Source: Legionella erythra (GTDB taxonomy: Bacteria; Pseudomonadota; Gammaproteobacteria; Legionellales; Legionellaceae). From it: a stretch of 50,000 nt of DNA. The stretch lies in contig NZ_LNYA01000024.1 in NCBI RefSeq assembly GCF_001467615.1, positions 131,389-181,388 on the forward strand, in the 5' to 3' direction. Below, piece by piece: positions 37,457 through 46,622 of the stretch (positions are counted from its first letter, which is position 1; every line of letters begins with the position of its first letter). The notes beneath the pieces are model-generated. The model searched no databases, was not told the origin of the DNA, and saw only the letters and a list, made by a program, of their open reading frames with translations. Both the position numbers and the translations under genes were made by a program.

Positions 37457-38653
37457 TTATATCGCCAGCGTCAGAAGGAAAATGGCGGTCAGTGCAACCG
37501 TGCCCAATAATAGATTGCCACCAGGCACCAGGACGATACCCCCATTAGGATTGGCGCTGCGGGCGCGCCAGGTCATGATGGCCGGGAGCAGCAGCAAAAG
37601 GATGATGCAACAAACGCCTGCGTAAGCCAACGCATGCAGGTAGATACCCGGATTAACCAGAACGACCACCAAAGGCGGGATGAATGTCAGGGCCAATGTC
37701 CATTTACCCTGTAAACCTGATTTCTTAAGGGATAAACCATCTGCCAGAAAATCAAATAAACCAATGGACACACCTAAAAAGGCAGTGACCATGCAGATGG
37801 ATGTGAAAAAGCCAAAAAAGCCGGTGATCCATTGGCTATGAACGGCATTGCTTAATGAATCGGTCAAACCGCTGGTGGTATGTTCGTTACTCGCCAAGGC
37901 AATTAACCCTTCCGCACCATCACGTGAAATAACACCCATGATGACCGCATCCCAGATTATATAACAGGTCAGGGGAATCAACGAGCCAAAAAGAATAACC
38001 TTGCGCAATGCAGCCACATCATCATTAAAATAATCACGCAGGCTTGGCACAATGGATGCGAAACCAAAGGAGGTGACTAATATCATCAAACTGCCGGTGA
38101 TGGCCTTAATCGAACCGCCGCTTAAGGTGCTGAAATTGATATGGGGACTGATAATGACGACCAGTAATAAATAAATACCGAGTTTTCCAAACATCAGGCC
38201 GCGGTTGACATAATCAACTGCCCGGATGCCGGCATAAACGACCAAGCTGAACAAGCCGGTAAAAATCAGGGCGGTAATCCAGGTTGGCATACTTAAATTG
38301 ACGCGTCCCAAAATGCCGCCAAGCACATCACTGCCGCCTGAAATGTAGGCCGCGAGGAGGGTATAGAGCAAGAAAAGGTAGGTTATCCAGGCAATGATTT
38401 GTCCGGGTAAACCCAGCGTCGACTTGGCCATCGAAACCATGTTGCTGCCTGCTGGTAAGCGCAAATTCACTTCCAGTATCAATAAAGCGCCAACGGTCAT
38501 GATGAACCAGCATAAAATCAGGAAAAAAATGGAATTGGTAAAACCAACTTCCGCTGTCGAAACGGGTAAGGCCAGCATCCCGCCACCAATGGACGTACCT
38601 ACGATAAGAAGAATGCCGCCGATGAATTTAGAGTTTGCCAATTTAAAGTCCAT
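37457..38653 (-). CDS. Aromatic amino acid permease, TyrP-like (copy 1)
   Basis: 398 residues with about eleven helices, of the HAAAP family. The opening FIGGILLIVGTSIGGGMLALP is the substrate-cavity helix of TyrP/Mtr-type proton symporters. TSFGFASIVPSLRDYFNDD marks the middle of the fold. Tyrosine or tryptophan uptake is likely by family. No strong ribosome site precedes the ATG. A paralogue lies 73 bases upstream on the same strand. Confidence 0.86.
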   Translation of the reverse strand: MDFKLANSKFIGGILLIVGTSIGGGMLALPVSTAEVGFTNSIFFLILCWFIMTVGALLILEVNLRLPAGSNMVSMAKSTLGLPGQIIAWITYLFLLYTLLAAYISGGSDVLGGILGRVNLSMPTWITALIFTGLFSLVVYAGIRAVDYVNRGLMFGKLGIYLLLVVIISPHINFSTLSGGSIKAITGSLMILVTSFGFASIVPSLRDYFNDDVAALRKVILFGSLIPLTCYIIWDAVIMGVISRDGAEGLIALASNEHTTSGLTDSLSNAVHSQWITGFFGFFTSICMVTAFLGVSIGLFDFLADGLSLKKSGLQGKWTLALTFIPPLVVVLVNPGIYLHALAYAGVCCIILLLLLPAIMTWRARSANPNGGIVLVPGGNLLLGTVALTAIFLLTLAI

Positions 38654-38726
38654 TATGTATAAATTTAATACAATATATTAAAGAATATATTCCCCATAGT
38701 CAATAGCCTCCTCACGAAGAAGCAAG

Positions 38727-39923
38727 CTAAATCACATGCAGTAGTTGTAATACTGCATGAATTAACAATAAAAATGAACACATAATCACAAAAACAGGGG
38801 TTAATCTGCCGCCTGGGACCTGGTATTCGCTTTTAAATTTCTTACGCCCCAGCATGACCATCAACGCCGGTAAAAGCAACAATAAAATCACACAAAATAG
38901 ACCGGCATAGCTGAGTGCAGAAATGTAGGCGCCGGGGTAATAAAGCACCAGAAGCAGGGGCGGGAAAAAAGTTAACAGAAATAAACCCAGGCCTTCCTTG
39001 CCTCTTTGTTCCACTTTAAGCCCATCAGCTAAAAAACTGATGAGGCAGAGAGAAACCCCCAGAAATGCCGTGAGCATGCAAATGGAAGTGAAAAAGTTAA
39101 ACAATGACGTAATGAGTGGACTATGCACGGTCTTTGCCAGCATGGCGGCTAATTCACTGTTGGTGCGATCGCTATGCATTAAAGCCGCTAAACCGTCGTT
39201 GCCCTCTGATGGCAAGGTGCCAATGATGACCGCATCCCACGCCAGGTAGCAGAGCAGGGGAATAAAGGAGCCAATCAAAATTACCCGCCGCAAGGTTTTG
39301 ATGTCGTCATTAAAGTATTCGCGAAGATTGGGTACAATGATGGCGAAACCAAATGAAGTCAGTAGCAGCATGATGCTGCTGGCGATGTTGCGGTAATCAC
39401 CACCATCAAGATAATTTAACTGGATATGGGGGGCAATAAGCACAACCAGGATAAGATAAACGCCCAGTTTGCCAAACATCAACCCGCGGTTCAGCAAGTC
39501 GACGCTGCGGATACCGGCATAAACCACCGCGCCAAAGGCTAAAGTGAACAGTAAGCTGGCCTGCCATTCATTGAGGTGGAGTCCGACACGCGAAAAGAGA
39601 CTGGCAAAAATATCTGCACCGCCTGAGATGTAGGCGGACAGCAGAGTGTACAAGAGAAAAATATAACTCAGCCAGGCGGTCAATAACCCGGCCTTTCCTA
39701 AGGTGGCTTCTGCCATGGATACCATGTGTTTGCCGCGTGGTAAATAGAGATTGGCTTCGAGAATAAACAGAGCGCCCAGAGTCATGATGGCCCAGCATAT
39801 AAAAAGAAAAAAGGTCGATTGCCAGAAACCGGTTGCGGCATTAGCGACAGGCAGGGCCAGCATGCCGCCGCCAATGGATGTGCCTACCACAAGAAGAATG
39901 CCGCCAATGAATCGGGATTTCAT
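38727..39923 (-). CDS. Aromatic amino acid permease, TyrP-like (copy 2)
   Basis: 398 residues, same fold and helix pattern as copy 1 (FIGGILLVVGTSIGGGMLALP, TSFGFAIIVPNLREYFNDD). The start at 39923 is preferred because GGAGGT lies five bases before it; the ATG at 39935 lies upstream of that site. The two copies are clear tandem duplicates that have diverged through most of the chain, so they may differ in substrate. Confidence 0.87.
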   Translation of the reverse strand: MKSRFIGGILLVVGTSIGGGMLALPVANAATGFWQSTFFLFICWAIMTLGALFILEANLYLPRGKHMVSMAEATLGKAGLLTAWLSYIFLLYTLLSAYISGGADIFASLFSRVGLHLNEWQASLLFTLAFGAVVYAGIRSVDLLNRGLMFGKLGVYLILVVLIAPHIQLNYLDGGDYRNIASSIMLLLTSFGFAIIVPNLREYFNDDIKTLRRVILIGSFIPLLCYLAWDAVIIGTLPSEGNDGLAALMHSDRTNSELAAMLAKTVHSPLITSLFNFFTSICMLTAFLGVSLCLISFLADGLKVEQRGKEGLGLFLLTFFPPLLLVLYYPGAYISALSYAGLFCVILLLLLPALMVMLGRKKFKSEYQVPGGRLTPVFVIMCSFLLLIHAVLQLLHVI

Positions 39924-40001
39924 AATGACCTCCAATGAAGAATCCTGTCCTTAATACTTACAAGCTTCGCATCCCTGAGGCTTTGGGTTTTCGGTGAACC
40001 G

Positions 40002-40706
40002 TTATTTCGTCATGGCCACGGCTGGCATGGGCGCAGGATGCGCGATGGGCGCATTAAACCATTGTATTTCCCCCCGCCGATTCTGAGCGCTGCCGTGAAT
40101 GATTTTATTGTCTGAGACATCATGCTTATCGCCATACCCTTCTGCCGTGAGGCGTTGAGCCTGAATGCCATTGGCCCATAAAAAGGTCAACATGGCCTCG
40201 GCTCGGGCTTGCGACAGCTTTTGTTTATGCCGTCTTGAACCAATGTTATCGGTAAATCCGGCTACATAGATAGTACTATTTGGATATAAACGAAGCAACC
40301 GCACAATATTGACCAATGCGGGGTAGCAAATATCATTTAATTCCGGCGTATCGAACACATAATACCGGTCAGTTGGGACAATTAAGGTCATTGTATCGCC
40401 GTACTCGACAAATTGAATGTCCTGTTCGTTGAGATCATGAACGATGGATTGTTTGGTTTCCTTATAAAGGCTGGTGGCCGCTCCCGCAATACCGCCCACG
40501 ACAATGCCCCCGGGAATGGCGGCTGAACTGGCTGCACTGGCCACGGTCCCGGCGATAAGGCCATACGTTGCTCCTTTTGCTGTGTATTTGGGCATGGAGT
40601 TATAGGGCTTGAAATTATTGTAGGGTGGTTTATAGCAGCCGCTCAAAGACAAGGGCAGCAGCAGGCTGGATAAAGCCAGGTATCGGGCGGCGTGTTTGGG
40701 TGACAT
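40002..40706 (-). CDS. OmpA-family lipoprotein with glycine-zipper segment
   Basis: 234 residues. A lipoprotein signal ends in LSLSGC (Cys24), so the mature protein is lipid-anchored. It is followed by a Pro/Tyr-rich stretch, a Gly/Ala-rich hydrophobic zipper (about 47-80) and an OmpA-type peptidoglycan-binding domain (about 100-215), with VAGFTDNIGSRRHKQKLSQARAEA showing the binding Asp and Arg. The AGGAG site is five bases ahead. It resembles the Dot/Icm lipoprotein DotK/IcmN in layout, but no other dot/icm gene is nearby, so that identity is not claimed. Confidence 0.8.
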   Translation of the reverse strand: MSPKHAARYLALSSLLLPLSLSGCYKPPYNNFKPYNSMPKYTAKGATYGLIAGTVASAASSAAIPGGIVVGGIAGAATSLYKETKQSIVHDLNEQDIQFVEYGDTMTLIVPTDRYYVFDTPELNDICYPALVNIVRLLRLYPNSTIYVAGFTDNIGSRRHKQKLSQARAEAMLTFLWANGIQAQRLTAEGYGDKHDVSDNKIIHGSAQNRRGEIQWFNAPIAHPAPMPAVAMTK

Positions 40707-40912
40707 TCCTACTCCTGTTACAGATCTAATCCCTCATTATTAAGCATCCCTGCCTATTTCGCAATCAAAGCCCTCATTTTCTGCTGACAAGGCTGAGATG
40801 CTCAGGTTTGAATGACTAATTCATTGTAAATTAAAGCCTTAGATAAAAAAACCTGCTAAACAGACTACGCAAGCCCATGATCATTCGTTATAGTGAAAGA
40901 CCGTCTTAATGG

Positions 40913-42796
40913 ATGTTTCACATGGCCGAGAAAAAATTTTCATTCAAATTAACCCTGGCAGCACTGGGGGTAGTATTTGGGGATATTGGAACCAGCCCGT
41001 TGTATGCTATTCGTGAGACACTGTGGGGACTGCCTATCAATGAGCTCGACGTGATGGGCGTTTTGTCGCTGGTTTTCTGGTCGCTTGTCATTGTCATCTC
41101 TTTAAAATACCTGGCGGTGGTTCTGCGTGCCGACAACGATGGTGAGGGCGGGATTCTCGCCTTGCTCGCGCTTTTGAAACGCAAGCGTGCCCGGCATGAG
41201 CACCTGTTTTATTTAGTCGCCATTTTCGGAGCGGGTTTATTAATCGGCGACGGCATGCTGACACCGGCGATTTCCGTGACCAGTTCCATTGAGGGTTTAA
41301 AAACGGTATCGCCGCAACTGGAAAAATGGGTCGTGCCGTTATCCTGCCTCATTTTAGTTGCCCTGTTTTCCATGCAACACAAAGGAACGGCCAAAATAGG
41401 CTTTGCTTTTGGCCCTCTGCTGTTGATTTGGTTTGTGACCATTGCCGTCCTCGGGGTGAATAAGATCATGGATAATCCGGAGGTGCTTATCGCGGTGAAT
41501 CCTTATTATGCCTTTGAATTTTTTCGCGAAAATGGTATGAAAGGGTTTTTCCTTCTGGGGGGCGTATTCCTGGTTGTGACTGGTGGTGAAGCCATGTATG
41601 CTGACATTGGCCATTTTGGTAAAAACCCTATTCGCGCCAGCTGGTTTATGATTGCCTTGCCTTGTCTGTTATTGAATTATTTTGGTCAATGTGCCAACCT
41701 GTTGGCTCACCCGGAAGACATTGACAACCCCTTTTATAATCTGGCGCCAGACGGCTTTTTTATTCCCTTGCTCATCATTTCAACCATCGCCACCATTATT
41801 GCTTCCCAGGCGTTGATTACTGCCACGTTTTCATTGACGCGGCAAGCCGTCTTGCTCGGGTTTTATCCTAAGCTGCAGATTATTCAAACATCCAAAGAGC
41901 ATGCGGGGCAAATTTACATCCCTCAGGTTAATTTTTTCTTAATGATTGGTACGTTGTTGCTGATTATTATTTTCCAAAGCTCAGCCAATCTTGCTCATGC
42001 CTATGGTATCGCTGTTAACTTGACCATGCTGATGGTCACCCTGATGGTGGCTTATGCGTCCGTGAAGGTTTGGCATTGGTCAATTGTCAAAATGCTTTTG
42101 GTTTTCTCGTTATTTGTCTCAGTCGATTTACTGTTCCTGGCGTCCAATTCGCACAAATTTATTACCGGCGGATGGGTGCCGATTGGCTTTGCTTTGCTGG
42201 TCGCCACCGTCATGTTTACCTGGAATAACGGTTTGCAGTTCTTAAAAACCAATTACTACATGGCTAAAGAAGACATCTCCAAGATAGTGAAACAATTGCA
42301 TTACAAAACCTTAAACAAGCTTCCCGGGTTAACGGCTATATTTATTACCGATACCTATGATCGAAGTGGCGGCAGTTTTCTACACTTTTTAAAATTGAGC
42401 CTGTCGGTCCCACAAAACATTCTGATTGTCAATTATGTGGTACGCAATCGCCCGCACATTTATATCAATCATCGTTTTGAGGTGAATAAACTCGATGACA
42501 CCATTTACGAATTAACCCTGAACTATGGGTTCATGGATGATATTTCCATCCCTGATGCCCTGATGCTGTTAAATGAGAAAGGGGATTTGCCGTTTAAACT
42601 CAATGTCGATAATGCAACCTACCTGGTGGAAATCCCTAATATCATGGCCTCGCGAGAGAAGCGCTCGCTTAATTTTTACTGGCAGGAAAAATTATTCGCC
42701 TTCCTGATGCGTAACTACTCGGTCAATCTCAACATTGAATTCTATAAGTTGCCCTACAACCGGACCATGGCTATCGGTACTTATTTCCAGATTTAG
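40913..42796 (+). CDS. kup: Low-affinity potassium transporter Kup
   Basis: 627 residues, the typical length of the KUP/HAK family. Twelve helices occupy the first 430 residues, with the signature GDIGTSPLYA near residue 22 and GGEAMYADIGHFG in the middle. A cytoplasmic C-terminal domain follows. It takes up K+ with protons. The first in-frame ATGs at 40913 and 40922 are both possible. The last four bases overlap the convergent DUF1460 gene. Confidence 0.95.
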   Translation: MFHMAEKKFSFKLTLAALGVVFGDIGTSPLYAIRETLWGLPINELDVMGVLSLVFWSLVIVISLKYLAVVLRADNDGEGGILALLALLKRKRARHEHLFYLVAIFGAGLLIGDGMLTPAISVTSSIEGLKTVSPQLEKWVVPLSCLILVALFSMQHKGTAKIGFAFGPLLLIWFVTIAVLGVNKIMDNPEVLIAVNPYYAFEFFRENGMKGFFLLGGVFLVVTGGEAMYADIGHFGKNPIRASWFMIALPCLLLNYFGQCANLLAHPEDIDNPFYNLAPDGFFIPLLIISTIATIIASQALITATFSLTRQAVLLGFYPKLQIIQTSKEHAGQIYIPQVNFFLMIGTLLLIIIFQSSANLAHAYGIAVNLTMLMVTLMVAYASVKVWHWSIVKMLLVFSLFVSVDLLFLASNSHKFITGGWVPIGFALLVATVMFTWNNGLQFLKTNYYMAKEDISKIVKQLHYKTLNKLPGLTAIFITDTYDRSGGSFLHFLKLSLSVPQNILIVNYVVRNRPHIYINHRFEVNKLDDTIYELTLNYGFMDDISIPDALMLLNEKGDLPFKLNVDNATYLVEIPNIMASREKRSLNFYWQEKLFAFLMRNYSVNLNIEFYKLPYNRTMAIGTYFQI

Positions 42797-43794
42797 TGGT
42801 TCCTGACATGACAACCATTGGACAAGGGTTGGGACGGAAGAACAATTTGGATGTTAATGCCTTTAATTGTCGGGCTGCTACGCGCTTCTGACAAGTAGTC
42901 AATCAGTGGTACATCAACCACTTTGCCGTATTGTGAAGAGGCCTGGCGGAAAACAGGCGTTCCATTTTTCCAGAAGACAAAGCCCAAGTGCGATACATTA
43001 AGATTGGTGCCAATTTCTTTACGTAAATTCCAGTTGGGCCTGACAATTTCAACAATGGCGGCCTCAGGGATCTGCTTGAACAGGTATTGATTAGCCTTAC
43101 CCCTGGTATCAAACAAAGCCGTAAAAGGCAGGTATGGCAGATTAGATACCGTTCGCGGCAGTTTGCTGCCCAGGACTTGCAACTCTTGAAGCCGTTGCTG
43201 GCGCAGGTGTGGGTCCTGATGGAGTAAGCGGATATGATCGTCGCCAAAATGCGCATACCAGGACGGCTTATCAATGAAGGCTGAGGCTGTTTTAAACACG
43301 GGCTGTTTGTTTTTATCCACAATGGTGGTGGTGATGTCTTTAACATAACCTTGACGCTGATTATTTTGGTTCCAGTCTAAACCGGTAAAATGATTGCGAT
43401 GGATAAAGCCCAATTTGCCCTGGCTGTAGCGAAGGTTTCTCAGGCAGTGTTTAAAGGTTTGTTCATTATTGGCCAGCGCAATGGCTAATATCGTGGTGAC
43501 ATAGGTTTCACAGTCAAACGCATCCGTGCGGTAACGCGGGTATTGATCAAAGCGTGCGCGACTGCCTTCACCCAGTGCGCCGAGCACATAAGGCCTTCCG
43601 AGGAAATAGCCGCTGATTTTATCAAGGCGCTCTGTCATATCAAAATTCGGTATGTGATTCATGCTGTGATATAGTCCCTTTAACGTCGCGGTTGCCTGCT
43701 TTTCTTCAGTAACCGCCGCGCCCGCTGAAAAAGCGGATAAGCCGAGAGAAAGCGTCAGCATGCAGGATAAGAGGGGCTGGCAGTTTTTTTTCAT
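42793..43794 (-). CDS. Exported DUF1460 protein (N-acetylmuramoyl-L-alanine amidase-like)
   Basis: 333 residues with a signal peptide (MKKNC... to SAGAA, cleavage near 26). The rest matches the DUF1460 fold, an NlpC/P60-like cysteine peptidase group. The catalytic Cys is probably in TDAFDCETYVTT (about residues 90-101) and the His in NVSHLGFVFW (about 269-278). Characterised relatives cleave peptidoglycan fragments, so a periplasmic murein-processing role is inferred. The stop overlaps that of kup. GAGAA precedes the ATG. Confidence 0.82.
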   Translation of the reverse strand: MKKNCQPLLSCMLTLSLGLSAFSAGAAVTEEKQATATLKGLYHSMNHIPNFDMTERLDKISGYFLGRPYVLGALGEGSRARFDQYPRYRTDAFDCETYVTTILAIALANNEQTFKHCLRNLRYSQGKLGFIHRNHFTGLDWNQNNQRQGYVKDITTTIVDKNKQPVFKTASAFIDKPSWYAHFGDDHIRLLHQDPHLRQQRLQELQVLGSKLPRTVSNLPYLPFTALFDTRGKANQYLFKQIPEAAIVEIVRPNWNLRKEIGTNLNVSHLGFVFWKNGTPVFRQASSQYGKVVDVPLIDYLSEARSSPTIKGINIQIVLPSQPLSNGCHVRNH

Positions 43795-43851
43795 GGTGTT
43801 CTCGGCAAATTCGATGGTGAATTTTAACCTTGATGCAACAGAGGTACAAGA

Positions 43852-44460
43852 ATGCTGAATGCAATATGGTTAGGGATGATTGTTTTGTCAGTGGTCGTCG
43901 GGGCCATTGAAGGGCGTCTCGACAATGTCGTGCATGCCGTGACCGACTCGGCCAAGTTAGGTTTTGAAATCGCTTTGGGTTTAAGCGGCATCATGGCCTT
44001 GTGGTTGGGTATTATGGCCATCGCATCGGAATCAGGCCTGGTCAACCGTTTTGCGCGCTGGCTTAAGCCGGTTTTGCGGCCATTGTTTCCTGATGTACCG
44101 GTGGATGATCCGGCCATGGGGGCGATGGTCATGAACATTGCCGCCAATATGCTTGGTCTGGCTAATGCTGCAACACCCTTTGGCCTTAAGGCGATGAATG
44201 AGCTGCAACGGTTAAATGGCAAAGCTGAACAGGCAAGCGATGCCATGTGTACTTTTTTAGCTATTAATACATCGAGTGTGCAATTAATTCCAGCGACGGC
44301 CATCGCGTTTCTGGCAGCAAACGGTGCTCATCAACCCAGCTCAGTGATTTTCACCTCCCTGATAGCGACCAGCGTATCCACTTTGGTTGCGATCGTGGCG
44401 GTAAAACAATTAGCCAAATTACCCGCTTATCGCTTAAGAGAGGTTGGGATAAATGATTGA
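43852..44460 (+). CDS. SpmA-like nucleoside-recognition (Gate) membrane protein
   Basis: 202 residues, about five membrane segments. MNIAANMLGLANAATPFGLKAM (about 93-114) is the Gate-domain signature of spore maturation protein A. Despite the name the family is common in non-sporing bacteria; its substrate is unknown. AGAGGT precedes the ATG. It overlaps the next gene by eight bases, as SpmA and SpmB usually do, so the two likely form one complex. Confidence 0.87.
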   Translation: MLNAIWLGMIVLSVVVGAIEGRLDNVVHAVTDSAKLGFEIALGLSGIMALWLGIMAIASESGLVNRFARWLKPVLRPLFPDVPVDDPAMGAMVMNIAANMLGLANAATPFGLKAMNELQRLNGKAEQASDAMCTFLAINTSSVQLIPATAIAFLAANGAHQPSSVIFTSLIATSVSTLVAIVAVKQLAKLPAYRLREVGIND

Positions 44461-44986
44461 AATTGCCAATTATATTTCCAATTGGGTGCTGCTTCTTTTT
44501 GTTGTTGGTATTCCGCTTTATGGATCCTTTAAAAAAATCAATGTGTTTGACGCCTTCGTCACCGGAGCGAAACAGGGGTTTGAAACCAGTATCAGCATCG
44601 TTCCTTACCTGATAGCCATGATGGTGGCGATTGGTATGCTCAGAGCGTCTGGGTTTTTTGAATTATTAAATGCAGCCCTGGCTCCTGTTCTGGCGTGGTT
44701 CGGCATGCCGCCGGAATTATTACCCCTGGCTTTAATCAGGCCATTTTCAGGCAGTGCTGCTACGGGTGTGATGGCTGAATTGATCCATGAAAACGGCGGG
44801 GATTCGTTCATTTCAAAAACAGCAGCCACCATGATGGGCAGTACCGAGACTACCTTTTATGTCATTGCGGTTTATTTTGGCGCTGTGGGGATTAAACGAA
44901 CCCGTCATGCCATCCCGGCTGGGCTGCTTGCGGATTTGGCCGGCATCATCGCGAGCGTGATGGTTTGCCGCTATCTTTTTTTGTAG
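44453..44986 (+). CDS. SpmB-like nucleoside-recognition membrane protein
   Basis: 177 residues, about four to five membrane segments. IRPFSGSAATGVMAELI and KTAATMMGSTETTFYVIAVYFGAVGIKRTRHA are the SpmB signature. Its ATG lies inside the end of the spmA-like gene. Its 3' end overlaps the convergent CDF-like gene by 41 bases, an unusually long antisense overlap. Confidence 0.88.
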   Translation: MIEIANYISNWVLLLFVVGIPLYGSFKKINVFDAFVTGAKQGFETSISIVPYLIAMMVAIGMLRASGFFELLNAALAPVLAWFGMPPELLPLALIRPFSGSAATGVMAELIHENGGDSFISKTAATMMGSTETTFYVIAVYFGAVGIKRTRHAIPAGLLADLAGIIASVMVCRYLFL

Positions 44987-45971
44987 TGGTAGACGCAGCC
45001 GCTGGTGTGGATGACCCATTTAACCGGGATGCGGGTAATACCGGCATGATGACAATGTCGTGCAGTCGCCAGTTGTATTGTTCAAGCTTGTGGCGCAAGG
45101 CATGAAGTTTGATCAAAGAGACATCATCTGCCTTGGGTTCAATCAGGATGTCGCCGAAAAAGACATGGCCTTCGTCACGAAAACGAGTCGTCACCGACTG
45201 AACCCAATCTTCTTTTTTAATCAGGGCCTTGACGTCGGCAATCAGGGGATCGGTTTTTTCATTGCCTATCATTTTAGGGATCTCATCCACCAAATCGAAG
45301 ACAGATTGTTTAAAATTCTTGTAGCCATCGTGGATGATACTGATTGAAATCAACAGGCCAACCCCTGCATCCGCCCACCAGTAACCCAACCCAATGCCCA
45401 GAATGCCGATGATACTGGCAAAGGCACTCATCCAGCTGGCTTTGTTCATTTTTGAATCAGTAAATAGTATTTTGTCGTAGAGTTTTCGGGAAAGAGGGAG
45501 TTTGACATGGCCTAAAATGGTTGAGGGGATGCCTGACCATAAGAGAGCAGGAATCATGATGAATCCTAACCAAATGGAATGCCCAAAGAAAAACACATTG
45601 GGGATGGTGGGGTGCTCGTGTTTCAGCAGCACAATGACCCCGTCGACCAATAGATAAATGCCTAAAATCAGTAAGGCCAGGGAACTGGTAAAAAAAGACA
45701 TGGTGGTGACGCGATGAAAACCATAGGGGAAATTGCGATTGGCTTTCCATTTAACAATGCGGCTGGCTATCAAAAAAGAAAGCGGCGGGATAATACCGAG
45801 CATGTCTTCAAGCCAGATTGTTTTCATGGTTTGCGAATTGGACATGACTAAAAACGAAAAAAAACTGGTGGAAATCATGTAAAAAAATGAAATCCATTCA
45901 TAGCGGATTGCCTGCGCGTAAACGGGTTGTAATTTTGCTGGAAATTCCAGGGTTTTAGTCACGTGCAGCAT
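44946..45971 (-). CDS. Cation diffusion facilitator-like transporter with altered metal site
   Basis: 341 residues from 45971 (AGAGGA about nine bases ahead). An in-frame ATG at 46004 lies inside the upstream gene. Six predicted helices are followed by a cytoplasmic domain of about 90 residues with the CDF order (VQSVTTRFRDEGHVFFGDILIE). The helix-5 position where most CDF proteins have HxxxD reads SKMNKASWMSAF, so the usual zinc ligands appear to be missing. It may carry another metal, or be degenerate. A Ser/Thr/Lys-rich tail ends the protein inside the antisense overlap with spmB. Confidence 0.75.
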   Translation of the reverse strand: MLHVTKTLEFPAKLQPVYAQAIRYEWISFFYMISTSFFSFLVMSNSQTMKTIWLEDMLGIIPPLSFLIASRIVKWKANRNFPYGFHRVTTMSFFTSSLALLILGIYLLVDGVIVLLKHEHPTIPNVFFFGHSIWLGFIMIPALLWSGIPSTILGHVKLPLSRKLYDKILFTDSKMNKASWMSAFASIIGILGIGLGYWWADAGVGLLISISIIHDGYKNFKQSVFDLVDEIPKMIGNEKTDPLIADVKALIKKEDWVQSVTTRFRDEGHVFFGDILIEPKADDVSLIKLHALRHKLEQYNWRLHDIVIMPVLPASRLNGSSTPAAASTTTKKDSGKPSRSR

Positions 45972-46404
45972 GCTGAATTGTCCTCTGCTTTTCAATGAAT
46001 TCATTCACCTGTTTAAGCCAGGCATTCTCACCGGGCGGTACCGCCAGCACATAAGCAGCATGATCGTTTTTATCATAAGGCACAGTAAACGCGAGGATTT
46101 CAGACCAAGGGGAATCCTGATGAATCGCACAGGCAACGATATCTATTTTATAGTCCTGCAACCGACGGTATAATACATCCTGAGGGTCTGAAAACCAGAT
46201 TACTTCTGCGTTCAAATGTTTCGCTAATGTCTTCAATAAGGCCATTTCGTCTGATGATGCGGTATGGTTTAAACAAACCCCGGCTTTTAAGCGGTGAGTC
46301 TTGCGAATTTTATTTAAGGTTTGATTGGGATCATCAGGGAACTGGCAGCCCGAAAGAACTGCTACAAGACTGATCGCGAGTAGGCTGTTTATCCATTCAT
46401 GCAT
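45955..46404 (-). CDS. Short solute-binding-like lipoprotein
   Basis: 149 residues from 46404 (AAAGGAATCTC before the ATG); the longer in-frame start at 46449 is rejected. The signal peptide ends in AVLSGC, a lipobox. The mature part resembles the first lobe and hinge of family-3 amino-acid-binding proteins (LKAGVCLNHTASSDEMALLKTLAKHLNAEVIW), but it stops at about 130 mature residues instead of about 240. No ABC permease gene is near. It may be a truncated or a specialised binding protein. It overlaps the CDF-like gene by 17 bases. Confidence 0.7.
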   Translation of the reverse strand: MHEWINSLLAISLVAVLSGCQFPDDPNQTLNKIRKTHRLKAGVCLNHTASSDEMALLKTLAKHLNAEVIWFSDPQDVLYRRLQDYKIDIVACAIHQDSPWSEILAFTVPYDKNDHAAYVLAVPPGENAWLKQVNEFIEKQRTIQHAARD

Positions 46405-46622
46405 GAGATTCCTTTCTTTGGCCCTATACCTGTCGGTGTTAATTTTCACCAGACGATTATCAGTATCCGGTGGCGTTTTCTGCGGTTAAAAATTAAAAAT
46501 CCTTAATTATCAGGTATTCATTTTATCGAAACCTATGGTAATGTTAAATGGAAATCGACCGTTCATGGTTGTTATTCATGCTGTAATCAAGTCACTAATG
46601 AACAAAAATATAAGGAAATGTC

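Noticed and set aside
40002-40706. Naming the OmpA lipoprotein dotK/icmN
   Set aside because: Resemblance in layout only, and no other dot/icm gene in the window; kept as a finding instead of a call.
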